A stretch of 64,000 bases of DNA from Lentzea atacamensis (lineage in GTDB: Bacteria; Actinomycetota; Actinomycetes; Mycobacteriales; Pseudonocardiaceae): the NCBI RefSeq assembly GCF_003269295.1, contig NZ_QLTT01000001.1, positions 143,635 to 207,634 on the forward strand, given 5' to 3'. Positions within the stretch are counted from its first letter, which is position 1. Every line of letters begins with the position of its first letter. The notes under the pieces were generated by a model. That model saw only the letters and a list, made by a program, of their open reading frames with translations. It searched no databases and was not told where the DNA came from. This document shows, one piece after another, positions 7,605 through 15,495 of the stretch. The position numbers and the translations under genes were made by a program.

Positions 7605-8189
7605 GGGGAGAAACTGCACGAATCAGACCGATTGGTCCTCGACGGGCACCATGTCCCGGAGGACCTCATGCCGCTCGATCGCCATGCCGCCTCGGGGGTT
7701 CCGCACATCGTCCAGGCCGCTCTGCAGCTGTCGGCGGAACAGCGCGCGGAGGTTCTTGCGTTCGCGGACTCGTTGCCGCAGCACGAACGCACGAAGCCCG
7801 CACAGATGCCGATATCGTTCGACCTCTATTTGGCCAGCGAGGGGCCTGGCGCCCTCGTCATGCGGCTGCTCTCCAACCGGAACCTCCACCAGACCCTGGT
7901 CGCCAAAGCGGTCTGCGACATCACGGAGGGCCGCCGGTACTGGGCGGCTTCCAGCTACGCCATGGTCGGCGCCGGGCGCAAGGAGCTGACGCCTGATCTG
8001 CTCGGTGACCTGGCGCCGTTGCTGGACGTTCCGGCCGACGTCCTGGCGACGCTGACCGGAATCACGCCGGTGGGCGTCCCGGTGCCCGGTCTCGGTGAGA
8101 TCGTCTGGGCCGTCCGGCGACTCACCCGGGACCAGGTGGTGGACGTCCGCGAGTTCGCCGAAGCCATGATCAGCCGCCGCGCGACCTAG
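7602..8189 (+). CDS. Hypothetical protein, possible regulator
   Basis: The 195-residue soluble protein has no recognised domain. It is charged, mainly helical in appearance, with a C-terminal LTRDQVVDVREFAEAMISRR segment and a central GRRYWAASSYAMVG stretch; an internal LSAEQRAEVLAFADSLP repeat-like phrase recalls small XRE-associated proteins. GTG at 7602 was chosen over GTG at 7563 because it sits 7 bases from a -10 element and leaves promoter space for the divergent gene. It converges with the carboxylesterase gene, overlapping it by 4 bases. Confidence 0.55.
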   Translation: MGEKLHESDRLVLDGHHVPEDLMPLDRHAASGVPHIVQAALQLSAEQRAEVLAFADSLPQHERTKPAQMPISFDLYLASEGPGALVMRLLSNRNLHQTLVAKAVCDITEGRRYWAASSYAMVGAGRKELTPDLLGDLAPLLDVPADVLATLTGITPVGVPVPGLGEIVWAVRRLTRDQVVDVREFAEAMISRRAT

Positions 8190-9670
8190 TTCCAGAACGC
8201 CAGCTTGTGCTCGGCCGCGTAGTCGACGCGCCCGATCGCTCCCGGAGCCAGTGACTGCACGTACTGGCCCTCGGAGAACTTCGGCCAGCCCGGCGTTCCG
8301 TTCCTGGCGAAGTCCGTCCACGCCTTGATCATGTGGTCGGACAACCCGCGGTCCTTGTCGAAGTCGGCGTCCGGGAACAGGTAGTCGATGTCGGACGAGT
8401 GGTTCGCGCCGTGCAGCTCCGCCGGGAACTCCGGGTTCGTGGACGCCCCACGATCAGCGAACTCGAACGCGTACACCGGCGCCTTCTTGGCGTATAACGT
8501 GTTCTGCCGGAACGTCGCCCGCGCCCACACGCGGTCGGTCAGCACCGTGGCCCACGCCTGCTTCGGCGACGCGTAGGCGCTGACCGGGTATTCGCGCTCA
8601 ATCTCGGCAGCGCGGTCGGGGAACGCCTCCCGCACCAGCCCCGAATAGTCCTCAGCCGACATCGGTCCCTGCCGGAACAGGCCGACGAAGCTGTTGTGCT
8701 CGTCCCGCGTCGCACCGACGAGCATCGGCACGGAAGAGAACTCACCCGCCTCCAGCGACTCACCGGGCAGCTTGGGCAGCAACGAACCGCCGTACCCCAC
8801 CGGCTGGAAGATGTTCATGATCTGCGGGTGCTCCAGCAGCTTCTCGACCGGCAGCTGCCGCAGGCACTCGACGTCCGCGCACCCCAGCTCGCGCGTGATC
8901 ATCGTGCCGATCTCCTGGATCTCCGGGACCGGCCGCCACGCGAGCGACGGCAACGCCTCCAGGTCCGGGTACCAGGTGCCCTTCGGCACGTCCACCAGCG
9001 TGAACGAGCTGTGCATGACGGCCTTGTGGAACAACGGCCGCTGCCCGATGAGGTGAGCGCCGACGGCCGTCGCGCCGAACGACACCCCGAAGAGCGTCAC
9101 GTTGCCCGGATCCCCGCCGAACGCCGCGATGTTGCGCTGCACCCATTCCAGCGCGGCCCGCTGGTCGAGCAGCCCGAACTCGCCGGAGTGCTCGAGCCCC
9201 GGCAGCCCGAAGCCGCCGAACACCCCCATCCGGTAGTTGAACGTCACGACGACGACATCCCCTTGCCGCGCAAGACGTTCCGCGTTGAAGTAGTGCCCGG
9301 CCCCCACCGCGCCGTCGCCGTGCACCCACACCAGCACGGGCCTGGAGCCCGTCACCGAAGGCGTGGTGACGTTCGCGAACAGGCAGTCCTCGTCGGTGCT
9401 CTTGGCCTCGGAATAGCTGGATCCGACCTGCGGGCACGGACTTCCGGGTTTGAGCGCGTCCCGCACCCCGCTCCACGCGGCGGCCCGAGCCGGCGGCTTC
9501 CACCGCTCGGGCTTGGCCGCGTACGGAACCCCCTGGAACACCAGGTGCCCGTCGCGCTGCTCGCCCCTGACCTGTCCGGTGTCGGTCGCAACGACGTTCG
9601 ACGGCACCGCATCCCCCTTTCCGCACGCGCTCACCAAGAGCAAGGCGGCCACCACAATCCCCCGACGCAA
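8186..9670 (-). CDS. Type B carboxylesterase lipoprotein with altered active-site motifs
   Basis: The 494-residue protein has a lipoprotein signal (lipobox VSAC, Cys16) and a type B carboxylesterase fold with STDEDCLFANV and the GGDPGNVTLFG lead-in to the nucleophile. The nucleophile elbow reads G-V-S-F-G (Ser197) instead of the usual G-E-S-A-G, and the oxyanion segment reads HGDG rather than HGGG. The histidine loop (HGANHSSDIDYLF) and an acidic TRDEH segment are present, so it may still be active. TTG at 9670 has a GGGGG ribosome site upstream. It follows the TetR gene by 5 bases, forming an operon. Confidence 0.85.
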   Translation of the reverse strand: MRRGIVVAALLLVSACGKGDAVPSNVVATDTGQVRGEQRDGHLVFQGVPYAAKPERWKPPARAAAWSGVRDALKPGSPCPQVGSSYSEAKSTDEDCLFANVTTPSVTGSRPVLVWVHGDGAVGAGHYFNAERLARQGDVVVVTFNYRMGVFGGFGLPGLEHSGEFGLLDQRAALEWVQRNIAAFGGDPGNVTLFGVSFGATAVGAHLIGQRPLFHKAVMHSSFTLVDVPKGTWYPDLEALPSLAWRPVPEIQEIGTMITRELGCADVECLRQLPVEKLLEHPQIMNIFQPVGYGGSLLPKLPGESLEAGEFSSVPMLVGATRDEHNSFVGLFRQGPMSAEDYSGLVREAFPDRAAEIEREYPVSAYASPKQAWATVLTDRVWARATFRQNTLYAKKAPVYAFEFADRGASTNPEFPAELHGANHSSDIDYLFPDADFDKDRGLSDHMIKAWTDFARNGTPGWPKFSEGQYVQSLAPGAIGRVDYAAEHKLAFWN

Positions 9671-9675
9671 GATGA

Positions 9676-10242
9676 CTAACCCCCTGTTGCCAGCTCGACG
9701 GCCGCGACCAGCTCCCGTTCGCAGACGTCGAGATCGAGTGCCCCGGACCGCAGCACGACGCTGTTGCGCATCGCGAGGATGAACACCGCCATCACGTCCG
9801 GGTCGAACGCGCGGAACTCACCGGCCTCCTGCCCCTGCCTGAGAAGGTCGGCGAGCGCCACGTGATCGGAGTCGGCGATGCCCCCGTCGGTCACCGCCGC
9901 GTGCGCCCTGATGCGCAGGAACGCGAGCATGTCGTCGCGGTGCTCACGGATGAACGCCACGTTGGCCCGGAGGAACGCCTCCAGCTCACCGCGAGCGGTG
10001 GACTGGCCCATCCGCTCGGTCACGAACCCTTGGAACCGCTCCAGGACGTCCGCGAACACCACGTCCACGAGCTCCTGCTTGTTGCGGAAGTGGTACGAGA
10101 TCAGCCCGGTGCTGCTCAGGCCCGCGCGCGTCGCGATCGCCTTGAACGACGTCTCCGCGTAGTCCAGCTCCGCGATCGTGGCGATGGCCGCCCGCACGAT
10201 CTGCGCCCGGCGGGCCTGCTCCGTGACAGACTTTGCTCGCAT
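9676..10242 (-). CDS. TetR-family regulator
   Basis: The 188-residue protein has an N-terminal TetR helix-turn-helix (residues 6-55, with FKAIATRAGLSSTGLISYHFRNKQEL) and a ligand-binding helical C-terminal part. ATG at 10242 lies inside its own operator, so it probably represses itself and the carboxylesterase co-transcribed after it. The divergent membrane pentapeptide gene at 10296 shares the control region. The ligand is unknown; an esterase substrate is a reasonable guess. Confidence 0.88.
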   Translation of the reverse strand: MRAKSVTEQARRAQIVRAAIATIAELDYAETSFKAIATRAGLSSTGLISYHFRNKQELVDVVFADVLERFQGFVTERMGQSTARGELEAFLRANVAFIREHRDDMLAFLRIRAHAAVTDGGIADSDHVALADLLRQGQEAGEFRAFDPDVMAVFILAMRNSVVLRSGALDLDVCERELVAAVELATGG

Positions 10243-10269
10243 GAGCAAAAATTAGCACAGCTGAGCAAA
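10232..10269. promoter_or_regulatory. Twin TetR operators
   Basis: A perfect repeat TTTGCTC (10232-10238), GCAT, GAGCAAA (10243-10249) is followed by an imperfect copy TTAGCAC (10252-10258), AGCT, GAGCAAA (10263-10269). Centres are 20 bases apart, about two helical turns, so two dimers could bind the same DNA face. The first repeat covers the TetR start codon. Confidence 0.7.
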
Positions 10270-10295
10270 CGCCGGGCAGGTCAAAATCAACTTCC

Positions 10296-11168
10296 ATGAG
10301 CACCAGGCAGCAGGTGGAGTTACGGCCGTTGCGCCGATGGGTGATCGTGGTGTGCGCGGTCCTGGTCGTCGTGCTGACGGCGGCGGTGCTCGTCTGGCTG
10401 CTGCTGGAGGCGGGTGCGGACCCGGGACGGCGGATGGAAGCGATCAAGACCGGCTTCACCGTCGGACTGGCGGGCGGCGGCAGCGTCGTGCTGTTCCTGG
10501 CCGTGCGGCGGCAGTGGCACCAGGAGGTCATTGCCGTCCACACGACCCGTGACGCCGACGAGCGCCGCCTCACCGACCTCTACGTCAAAGCCACCGAGCA
10601 CCTCGGCTCACCGCTGGCCCAGGTGCGCGTCGCGGGCCTCTACGCCCTGGAACGCCTCGCCCAGGAGTACCACCACCAGCGCCAGGTCGTCGCCGACGTC
10701 ATCGCCGCGTACCTGCGCATGCCGTACCACCAGGCCGAGGACCTCGAAGCCGAACAGGAACTGCACGTCCGCCGGGCCGCGGGCAAGATCCTCACCGGCA
10801 ACCTGCGCGGACCGGACCCCTGGCAGGTCACGCTCGACCTCAGTGGTGCCACGCTGGTCGACTTCAACGCCCGCCAGTGCGTCTTCCCCGGCGGCCTCAA
10901 CTGCGAGGGCGCCACCTTCATCGGCATCGCGCGTTTCACCGACGCGCGCTTCGCCGGTGTGGCGAGGTTCGTCGACGTGAGCTTTCGCGGGACCAGCCGG
11001 TTCACCGGAGTGGTCTTCGAGGACGACGCCCTGTTCGACGGCGTCCGCTCCAGCGACACCCGCTGGTTCCTCGGCGCGAAACTCACGAACCTCAAGGCGG
11101 TGCTGGAAATCCCGGGCTTCCACGTCGCCCCGGACGGCACCATCACCCCTGACGCGCCAGCCCGATGA
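10296..11168 (+). CDS. Membrane-anchored pentapeptide-repeat protein
   Basis: The 290-residue protein has two N-terminal membrane helices (about residues 14-38 and 53-68), a helical ERRLTDLYVKATEHLGS/VRVAGLYALERLAQEYH region found in a large actinobacterial family, a YLRMPYHQ motif, and a C-terminal run of degenerate pentapeptide repeats of the F-x-x-A-x/F type (ARFTDARFAGVARFVDVSF). The repeats should form a right-handed beta helix in the cytosol. The function of this family is unknown. It is divergent from the TetR gene and converges with the HAD gene, overlapping it by 26 bases. Confidence 0.85.
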   Translation: MSTRQQVELRPLRRWVIVVCAVLVVVLTAAVLVWLLLEAGADPGRRMEAIKTGFTVGLAGGGSVVLFLAVRRQWHQEVIAVHTTRDADERRLTDLYVKATEHLGSPLAQVRVAGLYALERLAQEYHHQRQVVADVIAAYLRMPYHQAEDLEAEQELHVRRAAGKILTGNLRGPDPWQVTLDLSGATLVDFNARQCVFPGGLNCEGATFIGIARFTDARFAGVARFVDVSFRGTSRFTGVVFEDDALFDGVRSSDTRWFLGAKLTNLKAVLEIPGFHVAPDGTITPDAPAR

Positions 11169-11808
11169 GGTGATCGACGGCCGCCGCCAGATCAGCGGGC
11201 CCGTCGACCGCGATTCCGGCGCCACCGAGCCGGCGCAACGGCTCGATGTCGATGTCCACCCGGTCACCGACGCTCCACGTCCGCGCGGCGGGCACCCCGC
11301 ACCGGTCGAGCACCACCCGGAACGCACCGGGATCGGGCTTCGGCGTGTCCCCGGAGTCCTCGGAGCTGAACACCTGCGTGAAGCCGCCGGCCCCCAGGCC
11401 GATCTTGTCCAGGATGGCCGTCGCCGAGCTCCTCGTGTTGTTGGTGAGCAGCACGATCGGCACCACCTCACGCAACCGCGCCAGCTCCCGCACCAGGTTC
11501 TCGTCGCGCTCCAGACCGTCCGCAATGGACAGATGCGCTTCGCGGTACTCCAGCCACTGTGCAACGTCGAAACCGTTGGCCCGCACGAACGACGTCGTCG
11601 ACGTGCCCGACCAGTTCGTCCGCATCGCCTCCCGCAGCTCGGCCGTCTTCGCGTCCGCGTGGGCGGCGGAAGTGCCCTGCAGCTCGACGAACATCCGGCC
11701 GATCACCGCGAGGACCTGTTCCGCGTACGCCTCCTTCGGATACAGGGTTCCGTCGAGGTCGAACACGACGAGCCGCGGTGCGGATCCGTTTCCGAGAACG
11801 TCGATCAT
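11143..11808 (-). CDS. HAD-family phosphatase
   Basis: The 221-residue protein is a standard HAD hydrolase: FDLDGTLYP (motif I, full DxDGT), LLTNN (motif II), a lysine in DTPKPDPGAF (motif III) and VGDRVDIDIEP (motif IV), with a helical cap between motifs I and II. This composition predicts a small-molecule phosphatase. ATG at 11808 gives a normal N-terminus; a TTG 12 bases upstream is possible. It lies 25 bases downstream of the alcohol dehydrogenase gene on the same strand and could be co-transcribed. Confidence 0.88.
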   Translation of the reverse strand: MIDVLGNGSAPRLVVFDLDGTLYPKEAYAEQVLAVIGRMFVELQGTSAAHADAKTAELREAMRTNWSGTSTTSFVRANGFDVAQWLEYREAHLSIADGLERDENLVRELARLREVVPIVLLTNNTRSSATAILDKIGLGAGGFTQVFSSEDSGDTPKPDPGAFRVVLDRCGVPAARTWSVGDRVDIDIEPLRRLGGAGIAVDGPADLAAAVDHLIGLARQG

Positions 11809-11833
11809 GCGCCTACTCAATCACGGGCCGCCC

Positions 11834-12865
11834 TCAGCCGAGGTCGGACAGGTCGAGTACGAACCGGTAGCGGACGTCTCCCCGGGCGAGCCGGTCGAGC
11901 GCCTCGGTCACGCGGCCCGACGGGAGCAGTTCGATGTCGGCGGTGATGCCGTGAGCGGCGGAGAACTCCAGCATGGCGGCGGTGGCGGCAAGGCCGCCGC
12001 TGCCTCCGGAGGTCAGCTTCTTGCGGCCGAGGAGCAGGTCCATCGTCTCCACGGTCAGGGACCCGAGGTAGCCGACCTGGCTCAGGGTTCCGTCCATGGC
12101 CACCAGGTTGAGGTAGGGGCCGAGGTCGTGGGGGACGGGAATGGTGTTGATCAGGACGTCGAACCGGTCGCGGGCCGCGGCGGTGCTGTCCGGGTCGGTG
12201 GAGACGACGACGTCGTGCGCGCCGAGCCTCGCGGCATCGCCGGCGCGATCCGCCGACCGGCTCACGACCGACACCTCGGCGCCCATCGCCGCGGCGAACT
12301 TGACCGCGAGGTGGCCCAGTCCGCCCAGGCCCGCCACCGCGACCCGCGTTCCCGGACCCACGCCCAGAGCGCGCAGCGGTTCCCACACCGTGATCCCTGC
12401 GCACATCAGCGGCGCGGCGGCGGCCGGGTCCAGTCCGGCCGGCAGGGGATGGGCGAACCGGTCGCGCACCACGTACTCACGGGAGAAGCCACCCAGCGTC
12501 GTCGTCCCGTCGCGGCGATCGGTGCCGCCGTAGGTGAGCGTGGGGAACTCGCGGCAGAAGTTCTCCTGACCCGCCGCGCACATCGTGCACAAGCCGCAGG
12601 AGTCGACGATGTTGCCGACGGCGACGGGGTCACCGGCCCGGAACGCCGTCACGTCCGGACCGACCTCGGTGACCACGCCGGTGAACTCGTGACCCGGCAC
12701 GAGCACGTCCTCGCCGTTGTGACTGCGGACGGCGTGCAGGTCGGTGTGGCAGACCCCGCAGAAGTCCACGCGCACCGCGATGTCGTCGTGGCGCAGGTCG
12801 CGCCGGGGGATGGGTACCGCGTGCAACGTGGTGCCGCGGGCCTGCCAGCCGGTGGTGCTTCGCAT
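11834..12865 (-). CDS. Zinc-dependent alcohol dehydrogenase (cinnamyl/YahK-like)
   Basis: The 343-residue medium-chain dehydrogenase has catalytic zinc ligands in CGVCHTDLHA and GHEFTG, four structural-zinc cysteines in CGLCTMCAAGQENFC, and a GLGGLGHLAVKFA NADP-binding loop. The spacing fits the cinnamyl alcohol dehydrogenase/YahK group, which reduces aldehydes with NADPH. ATG at 12865 was chosen over an in-frame TTG 12 bases upstream. The TetR gene at 12945 is divergent, and two operator-like repeats lie between them, so aldehyde- or drug-induced derepression is likely (inference). Confidence 0.92.
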   Translation of the reverse strand: MRSTTGWQARGTTLHAVPIPRRDLRHDDIAVRVDFCGVCHTDLHAVRSHNGEDVLVPGHEFTGVVTEVGPDVTAFRAGDPVAVGNIVDSCGLCTMCAAGQENFCREFPTLTYGGTDRRDGTTTLGGFSREYVVRDRFAHPLPAGLDPAAAAPLMCAGITVWEPLRALGVGPGTRVAVAGLGGLGHLAVKFAAAMGAEVSVVSRSADRAGDAARLGAHDVVVSTDPDSTAAARDRFDVLINTIPVPHDLGPYLNLVAMDGTLSQVGYLGSLTVETMDLLLGRKKLTSGGSGGLAATAAMLEFSAAHGITADIELLPSGRVTEALDRLARGDVRYRFVLDLSDLG

Positions 12866-12875
12866 GACGCTCCTC

Positions 12876-12935
12876 AAACAGACTGTTCGGTCTATTTCAC
12901 GCTACACGAGAACAAACCAACTGTTCTGTCTGTAG
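12876..12935. promoter_or_regulatory. Two TetR operators and a leaderless -10
   Basis: Site 1 is AAACAGAC (12876-12883), 6 bases, GTCTATTT (12890-12897), arms matching at 7 of 8. Site 2 is AAACCAAC (12914-12921), 6 bases, GTCTGTAG (12928-12935), a weaker copy. Both share TGTTC at the centre. A -10 element TAGGGT (12933-12938) lies 6 bases before the TetR ATG and overlaps site 2, consistent with autorepression. Confidence 0.65.
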
Positions 12936-12944
12936 GGTTGGCTC

Positions 12945-13532
12945 ATGCCCGACCAGCAGCTGACGGCCCGCGGCGCGGCCACGCGGCAGCGCATCATCGA
13001 CGTCGCCACCCGCGAGTTCGCCGAGCACGGCATCGCGGGCGCCCGCATCGAACGGGTCGTCGCCGCCGCACGCACCAACAAAGCCCAGCTCTACGCCTAT
13101 TTCGGCAACAAGGAAGGGCTGTTCGACGCGATCTTCTTCAGCTCGCTGGAGCGGATCGTCAACGTCGTCCCCATCGACGCCGCCGACCTGGCGGACTGGG
13201 CCGTGCGCCTGTACGACGAGTACCTGCGGCGCCCCGATCTCATCCGGCTGGCCACGTGGGCCCGCCTGGAGCGACGGCCCACCGGCCACCTCGTCGCCGA
13301 CACCGACCGCCTCGACGCGAGCAAGCTCCGGGCCATCACCGAGGCCCAGGCGGCAGGCCTGGTCCGCGACGGCGACCCCTTCGACCTGATGGCGATGGTC
13401 ATCGCGATGTCGATGGCCTGGTCACCGGTCAGCAACGTCTACGCGGCCACCATCGACGAACCCGCCGAGGTGCACGAACGCCGCCGGGACCTGCTGCGCG
13501 ACAGCGTGCGCCGCGTGGTCGCACCCGGCTAG
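12945..13532 (+). CDS. TetR-family regulator
   Basis: The 195-residue protein has a TetR helix-turn-helix at residues 12-58 (REFAEHGIAGARIERVVAAARTNKAQLYAYFGNKEGL) and a helical C-terminal ligand domain of the type found in many actinobacterial repressors. ATG at 12945 follows a -10 element by 6 bases with no Shine-Dalgarno, so it is probably leaderless. Its position, divergent from the zinc alcohol dehydrogenase with operators in the gap, makes that gene its likely target. Confidence 0.9.
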   Translation: MPDQQLTARGAATRQRIIDVATREFAEHGIAGARIERVVAAARTNKAQLYAYFGNKEGLFDAIFFSSLERIVNVVPIDAADLADWAVRLYDEYLRRPDLIRLATWARLERRPTGHLVADTDRLDASKLRAITEAQAAGLVRDGDPFDLMAMVIAMSMAWSPVSNVYAATIDEPAEVHERRRDLLRDSVRRVVAPG

Positions 13533-13537
13533 GAACT

Positions 13538-14158
13538 TCAGGCCGTGGCGTACTGCGGACGCCCGGCCGGCCGGTAGACCTGGATCGTCACGCCCTTCGA
13601 GTCGGCCCGTGACTCGACCAGGTCCAGCGCGAGGTCCGGCCCTGCGGCGGGGAACAGCCGCTCGCCCTGGCCGACGACCACCGGCATGACGATCAGAGTC
13701 ATCTCGTCGACGAGGTCGTTCTCGAGCAGCCACCGGATCAGGGTGCCGCTGCCGTGCACCTGCAGCTCACCGCCCGGCTCCGCCTTCAGGTCCGCGATGG
13801 CGGCCGCGAGGTCGCCGGCCAGGACGGTGGTGCCCGGCCACGCCGGATCGGTGAGCGTGGTCGACGCCACGTACTTGGGCCGTGCGTTCAACGCTCGCAG
13901 AACGGGCTCCCAACCGGGAACGTCCTGTTCGGACAAGGTCCCCCAGACGCCGGCGAACAGCTCGTAGGTCCGCCTGCCGAACAGGAACGCATCGGCGCGG
14001 TGGTAGGTCTCGTTGATGAACGCGTGGGTGTCGTTGTCGCCCTTGCCCAAGGCCCATCCGCCGCGCTCGAACCCGTTCCTGCGGTCCTCGTCCGACGCGC
14101 CGCCGTTGCCTTGCACCACTCCGTCGATGGTGACTTGGGTCATGGTCGTCAGCTTCAT
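13538..14158 (-). CDS. Dihydrofolate reductase-fold (RibD C-terminal) protein
   Basis: The 206-residue protein belongs to the RibD C-terminal/dihydrofolate reductase-like family common in actinobacteria. It shows the start MKLTTMTQVTIDGVVQG, an FGRRTYELFAGVWG segment, GELQVHGSGTLIRWLLENDLVDE and a closing MPVVVGQGERLF. Family members bind NADPH and reduce unknown substrates. ATG at 14158 precedes the canonical first strand. It converges with the TetR gene, whose stop is only 5 bases away, and is not obviously in an operon. Confidence 0.88.
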   Translation of the reverse strand: MKLTTMTQVTIDGVVQGNGGASDEDRRNGFERGGWALGKGDNDTHAFINETYHRADAFLFGRRTYELFAGVWGTLSEQDVPGWEPVLRALNARPKYVASTTLTDPAWPGTTVLAGDLAAAIADLKAEPGGELQVHGSGTLIRWLLENDLVDEMTLIVMPVVVGQGERLFPAAGPDLALDLVESRADSKGVTIQVYRPAGRPQYATA

Positions 14159-14333
14159 GGTGGCTCCTCGTCTCGGCGTCGCCTTCACCACTGCTACGAA
14201 CGCCGCGGCGCCGATCCGACGACCTCTCCCGGATTTCTCGAAGACTTTGGAAAGCCGCCAAACAGCATGCTTTCAGGTTGATCTGCGGCGAATGGGTGGA
14301 GCCAAACGGACGCGCGGTTCTACCGTCCCTGCC

Positions 14334-15209
14334 ATGCCTTTGCTGAGATCAACGGTGCGCGGCCGCGAGTTCGGCGACGCGATACGGGCGCTGCTGCGTG
14401 CGGCCGGCCTGACCAACCGCGCCGCCGCCGAGTTGCTGGGGTGGCAGGAGGCCAAGGTCTCGGAGCTCGTCAACGGCAAGGAAGGCGTCACCGACGTCGA
14501 GCTGGCCACGCTGCTGGGTTTGCTGCGTACACCCCCGGACGAGTTCGACCACCTGATGGCCCTGCACCACGACGCACACATCAGGGATTGGTTGCAGCCC
14601 ACCGGTTCCGGCATGGCGGACCGAGTGCGCACGTTGCGAGAGCACGAGAAAATCGCTTCCGAGATCGACGGTTGGTCGATGAACGTCGTGCACGGTCTCG
14701 TGCAGGTTCCCGACTACACCTGGCACCTCGCCCTCGCCAAGCCGCTGCCTGAACCGGACGCGCGGGCACTCACCGAGAACCGGGTCGTGCGTCAGACGGC
14801 CGTTCTGGACGGAAACCGGAAAGTCACCATCTACATGCACGAGCAGGCTCTTCGACTGCCGGTGGGCAACGCGAGCGTCATGGCGGAGCAACTGCACCAC
14901 CTGCTGCGCATGTCTGTCCGGCCGTACCTGACGATTCGCCTGGTTCCCACGGCGTTCGGTCCGCGCGCCGGGCTGGCAGGTGACTTCGACCGCCTCAAGT
15001 TCAAGAAGATTCCGGCGATCGTCTACGTCGAAAGCGAGGGCGCTAACGTCTTCCTCGAAGATCAGGTCTCCGTCGGCCGCTACGACACCGTGCTGAGGTC
15101 ACTCGAACGGACGGCGTTGGACGAGGTCCAGACGAGGAAGCTGATCACCGACATCATCGGTGAGGAGACGCGTGATGACCAGGTGGCGCAAGAGCAGCTA
15201 CAGCGCTAG
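14334..15209 (+). CDS. XRE regulator with DUF5753 domain (WhiJ-like)
   Basis: The 291-residue protein has an N-terminal XRE helix-turn-helix (residues 10-65, GLTNRAAAELLGWQEAKVSELVNGKEGV) and the DUF5753 sensor domain (from about residue 85, with ALTENRVVRQTAVL and LRMSVRPYLTIRLVPTAFG). This is the WhiJ-type architecture of Streptomyces, where such regulators pair with small DUF397 proteins to control development. The DUF397 partner starts 35 bases before this gene ends, in another frame, so translation is coupled. Confidence 0.9.
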   Translation: MPLLRSTVRGREFGDAIRALLRAAGLTNRAAAELLGWQEAKVSELVNGKEGVTDVELATLLGLLRTPPDEFDHLMALHHDAHIRDWLQPTGSGMADRVRTLREHEKIASEIDGWSMNVVHGLVQVPDYTWHLALAKPLPEPDARALTENRVVRQTAVLDGNRKVTIYMHEQALRLPVGNASVMAEQLHHLLRMSVRPYLTIRLVPTAFGPRAGLAGDFDRLKFKKIPAIVYVESEGANVFLEDQVSVGRYDTVLRSLERTALDEVQTRKLITDIIGEETRDDQVAQEQLQR

Positions 15210-15339
15210 CGACGGCAACTGTGTTGAAGTTGGCCGTGGCGTCGGCGTCCGGGACAGCAAGGCGCCCTCGGTCGAGCTCCCGCTCACGTCCCACCAGTGG
15301 ACGAGCTTCTTGGAGCTGGTGGTTGCCATCCGCCGGTGA
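15175..15339 (+). CDS. DUF397 small partner protein
   Basis: This 54-residue protein begins MTRWRKSSYSASDGNCVEV, the hallmark DUF397 signature (W-x-K-S-S-x-S, then a conserved N-C-V-E-V), and continues with VRDSKAP before a short tail. DUF397 proteins are the partners of WhiJ-like XRE regulators and are thought to antagonise them. The start may be ATG 15175 or the adjacent in-frame GTG 15172. It overlaps the regulator gene by 35 bases in a different frame. Length is typical. Confidence 0.9.
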   Translation: MTRWRKSSYSASDGNCVEVGRGVGVRDSKAPSVELPLTSHQWTSFLELVVAIRR

Positions 15340-15470
15340 CTTCCTTGGTGGGCTTGTGGGGGAAGCGGCGTTGGGCGTATTCCTGCGCGTGTGAGCCCGG
15401 CAGGACGTAGAAGGTCTCCCGCTTCCGCGAGCTCGCTCAGCAGGTGTGCGGGCAGGATGAAGCAGACCAT
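15284..15470 (-). pseudogene. Small gene broken by a +1 shift, beside the DUF397 pair
   Basis: ATG at 15470 has a strong ribosome site (GAGGGGG, 4 bases away on the minus strand) and begins MVCFILPAHLLSELAEA. In the same frame the continuation becomes poor sequence antisense to DUF397. Skipping one G near 15416 gives instead ETFYVLPGSHAQEYAQRRF followed by PHKPTKEVTGGW, a sensible small protein ending at 15284. The best reading is a roughly 61-residue gene with a one-base insertion in a G run. Family not recognised. Confidence 0.5.
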
Positions 15471-15495
15471 TGTTCCCCCTCTGGTTCCCCTTGTA

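Noticed and set aside
14281..15340. Toxin-antitoxin module
   Set aside because: XRE plus small protein suggested it, but the small protein has the DUF397 signature and the regulator the DUF5753 domain, which is the WhiJ-type developmental pairing.
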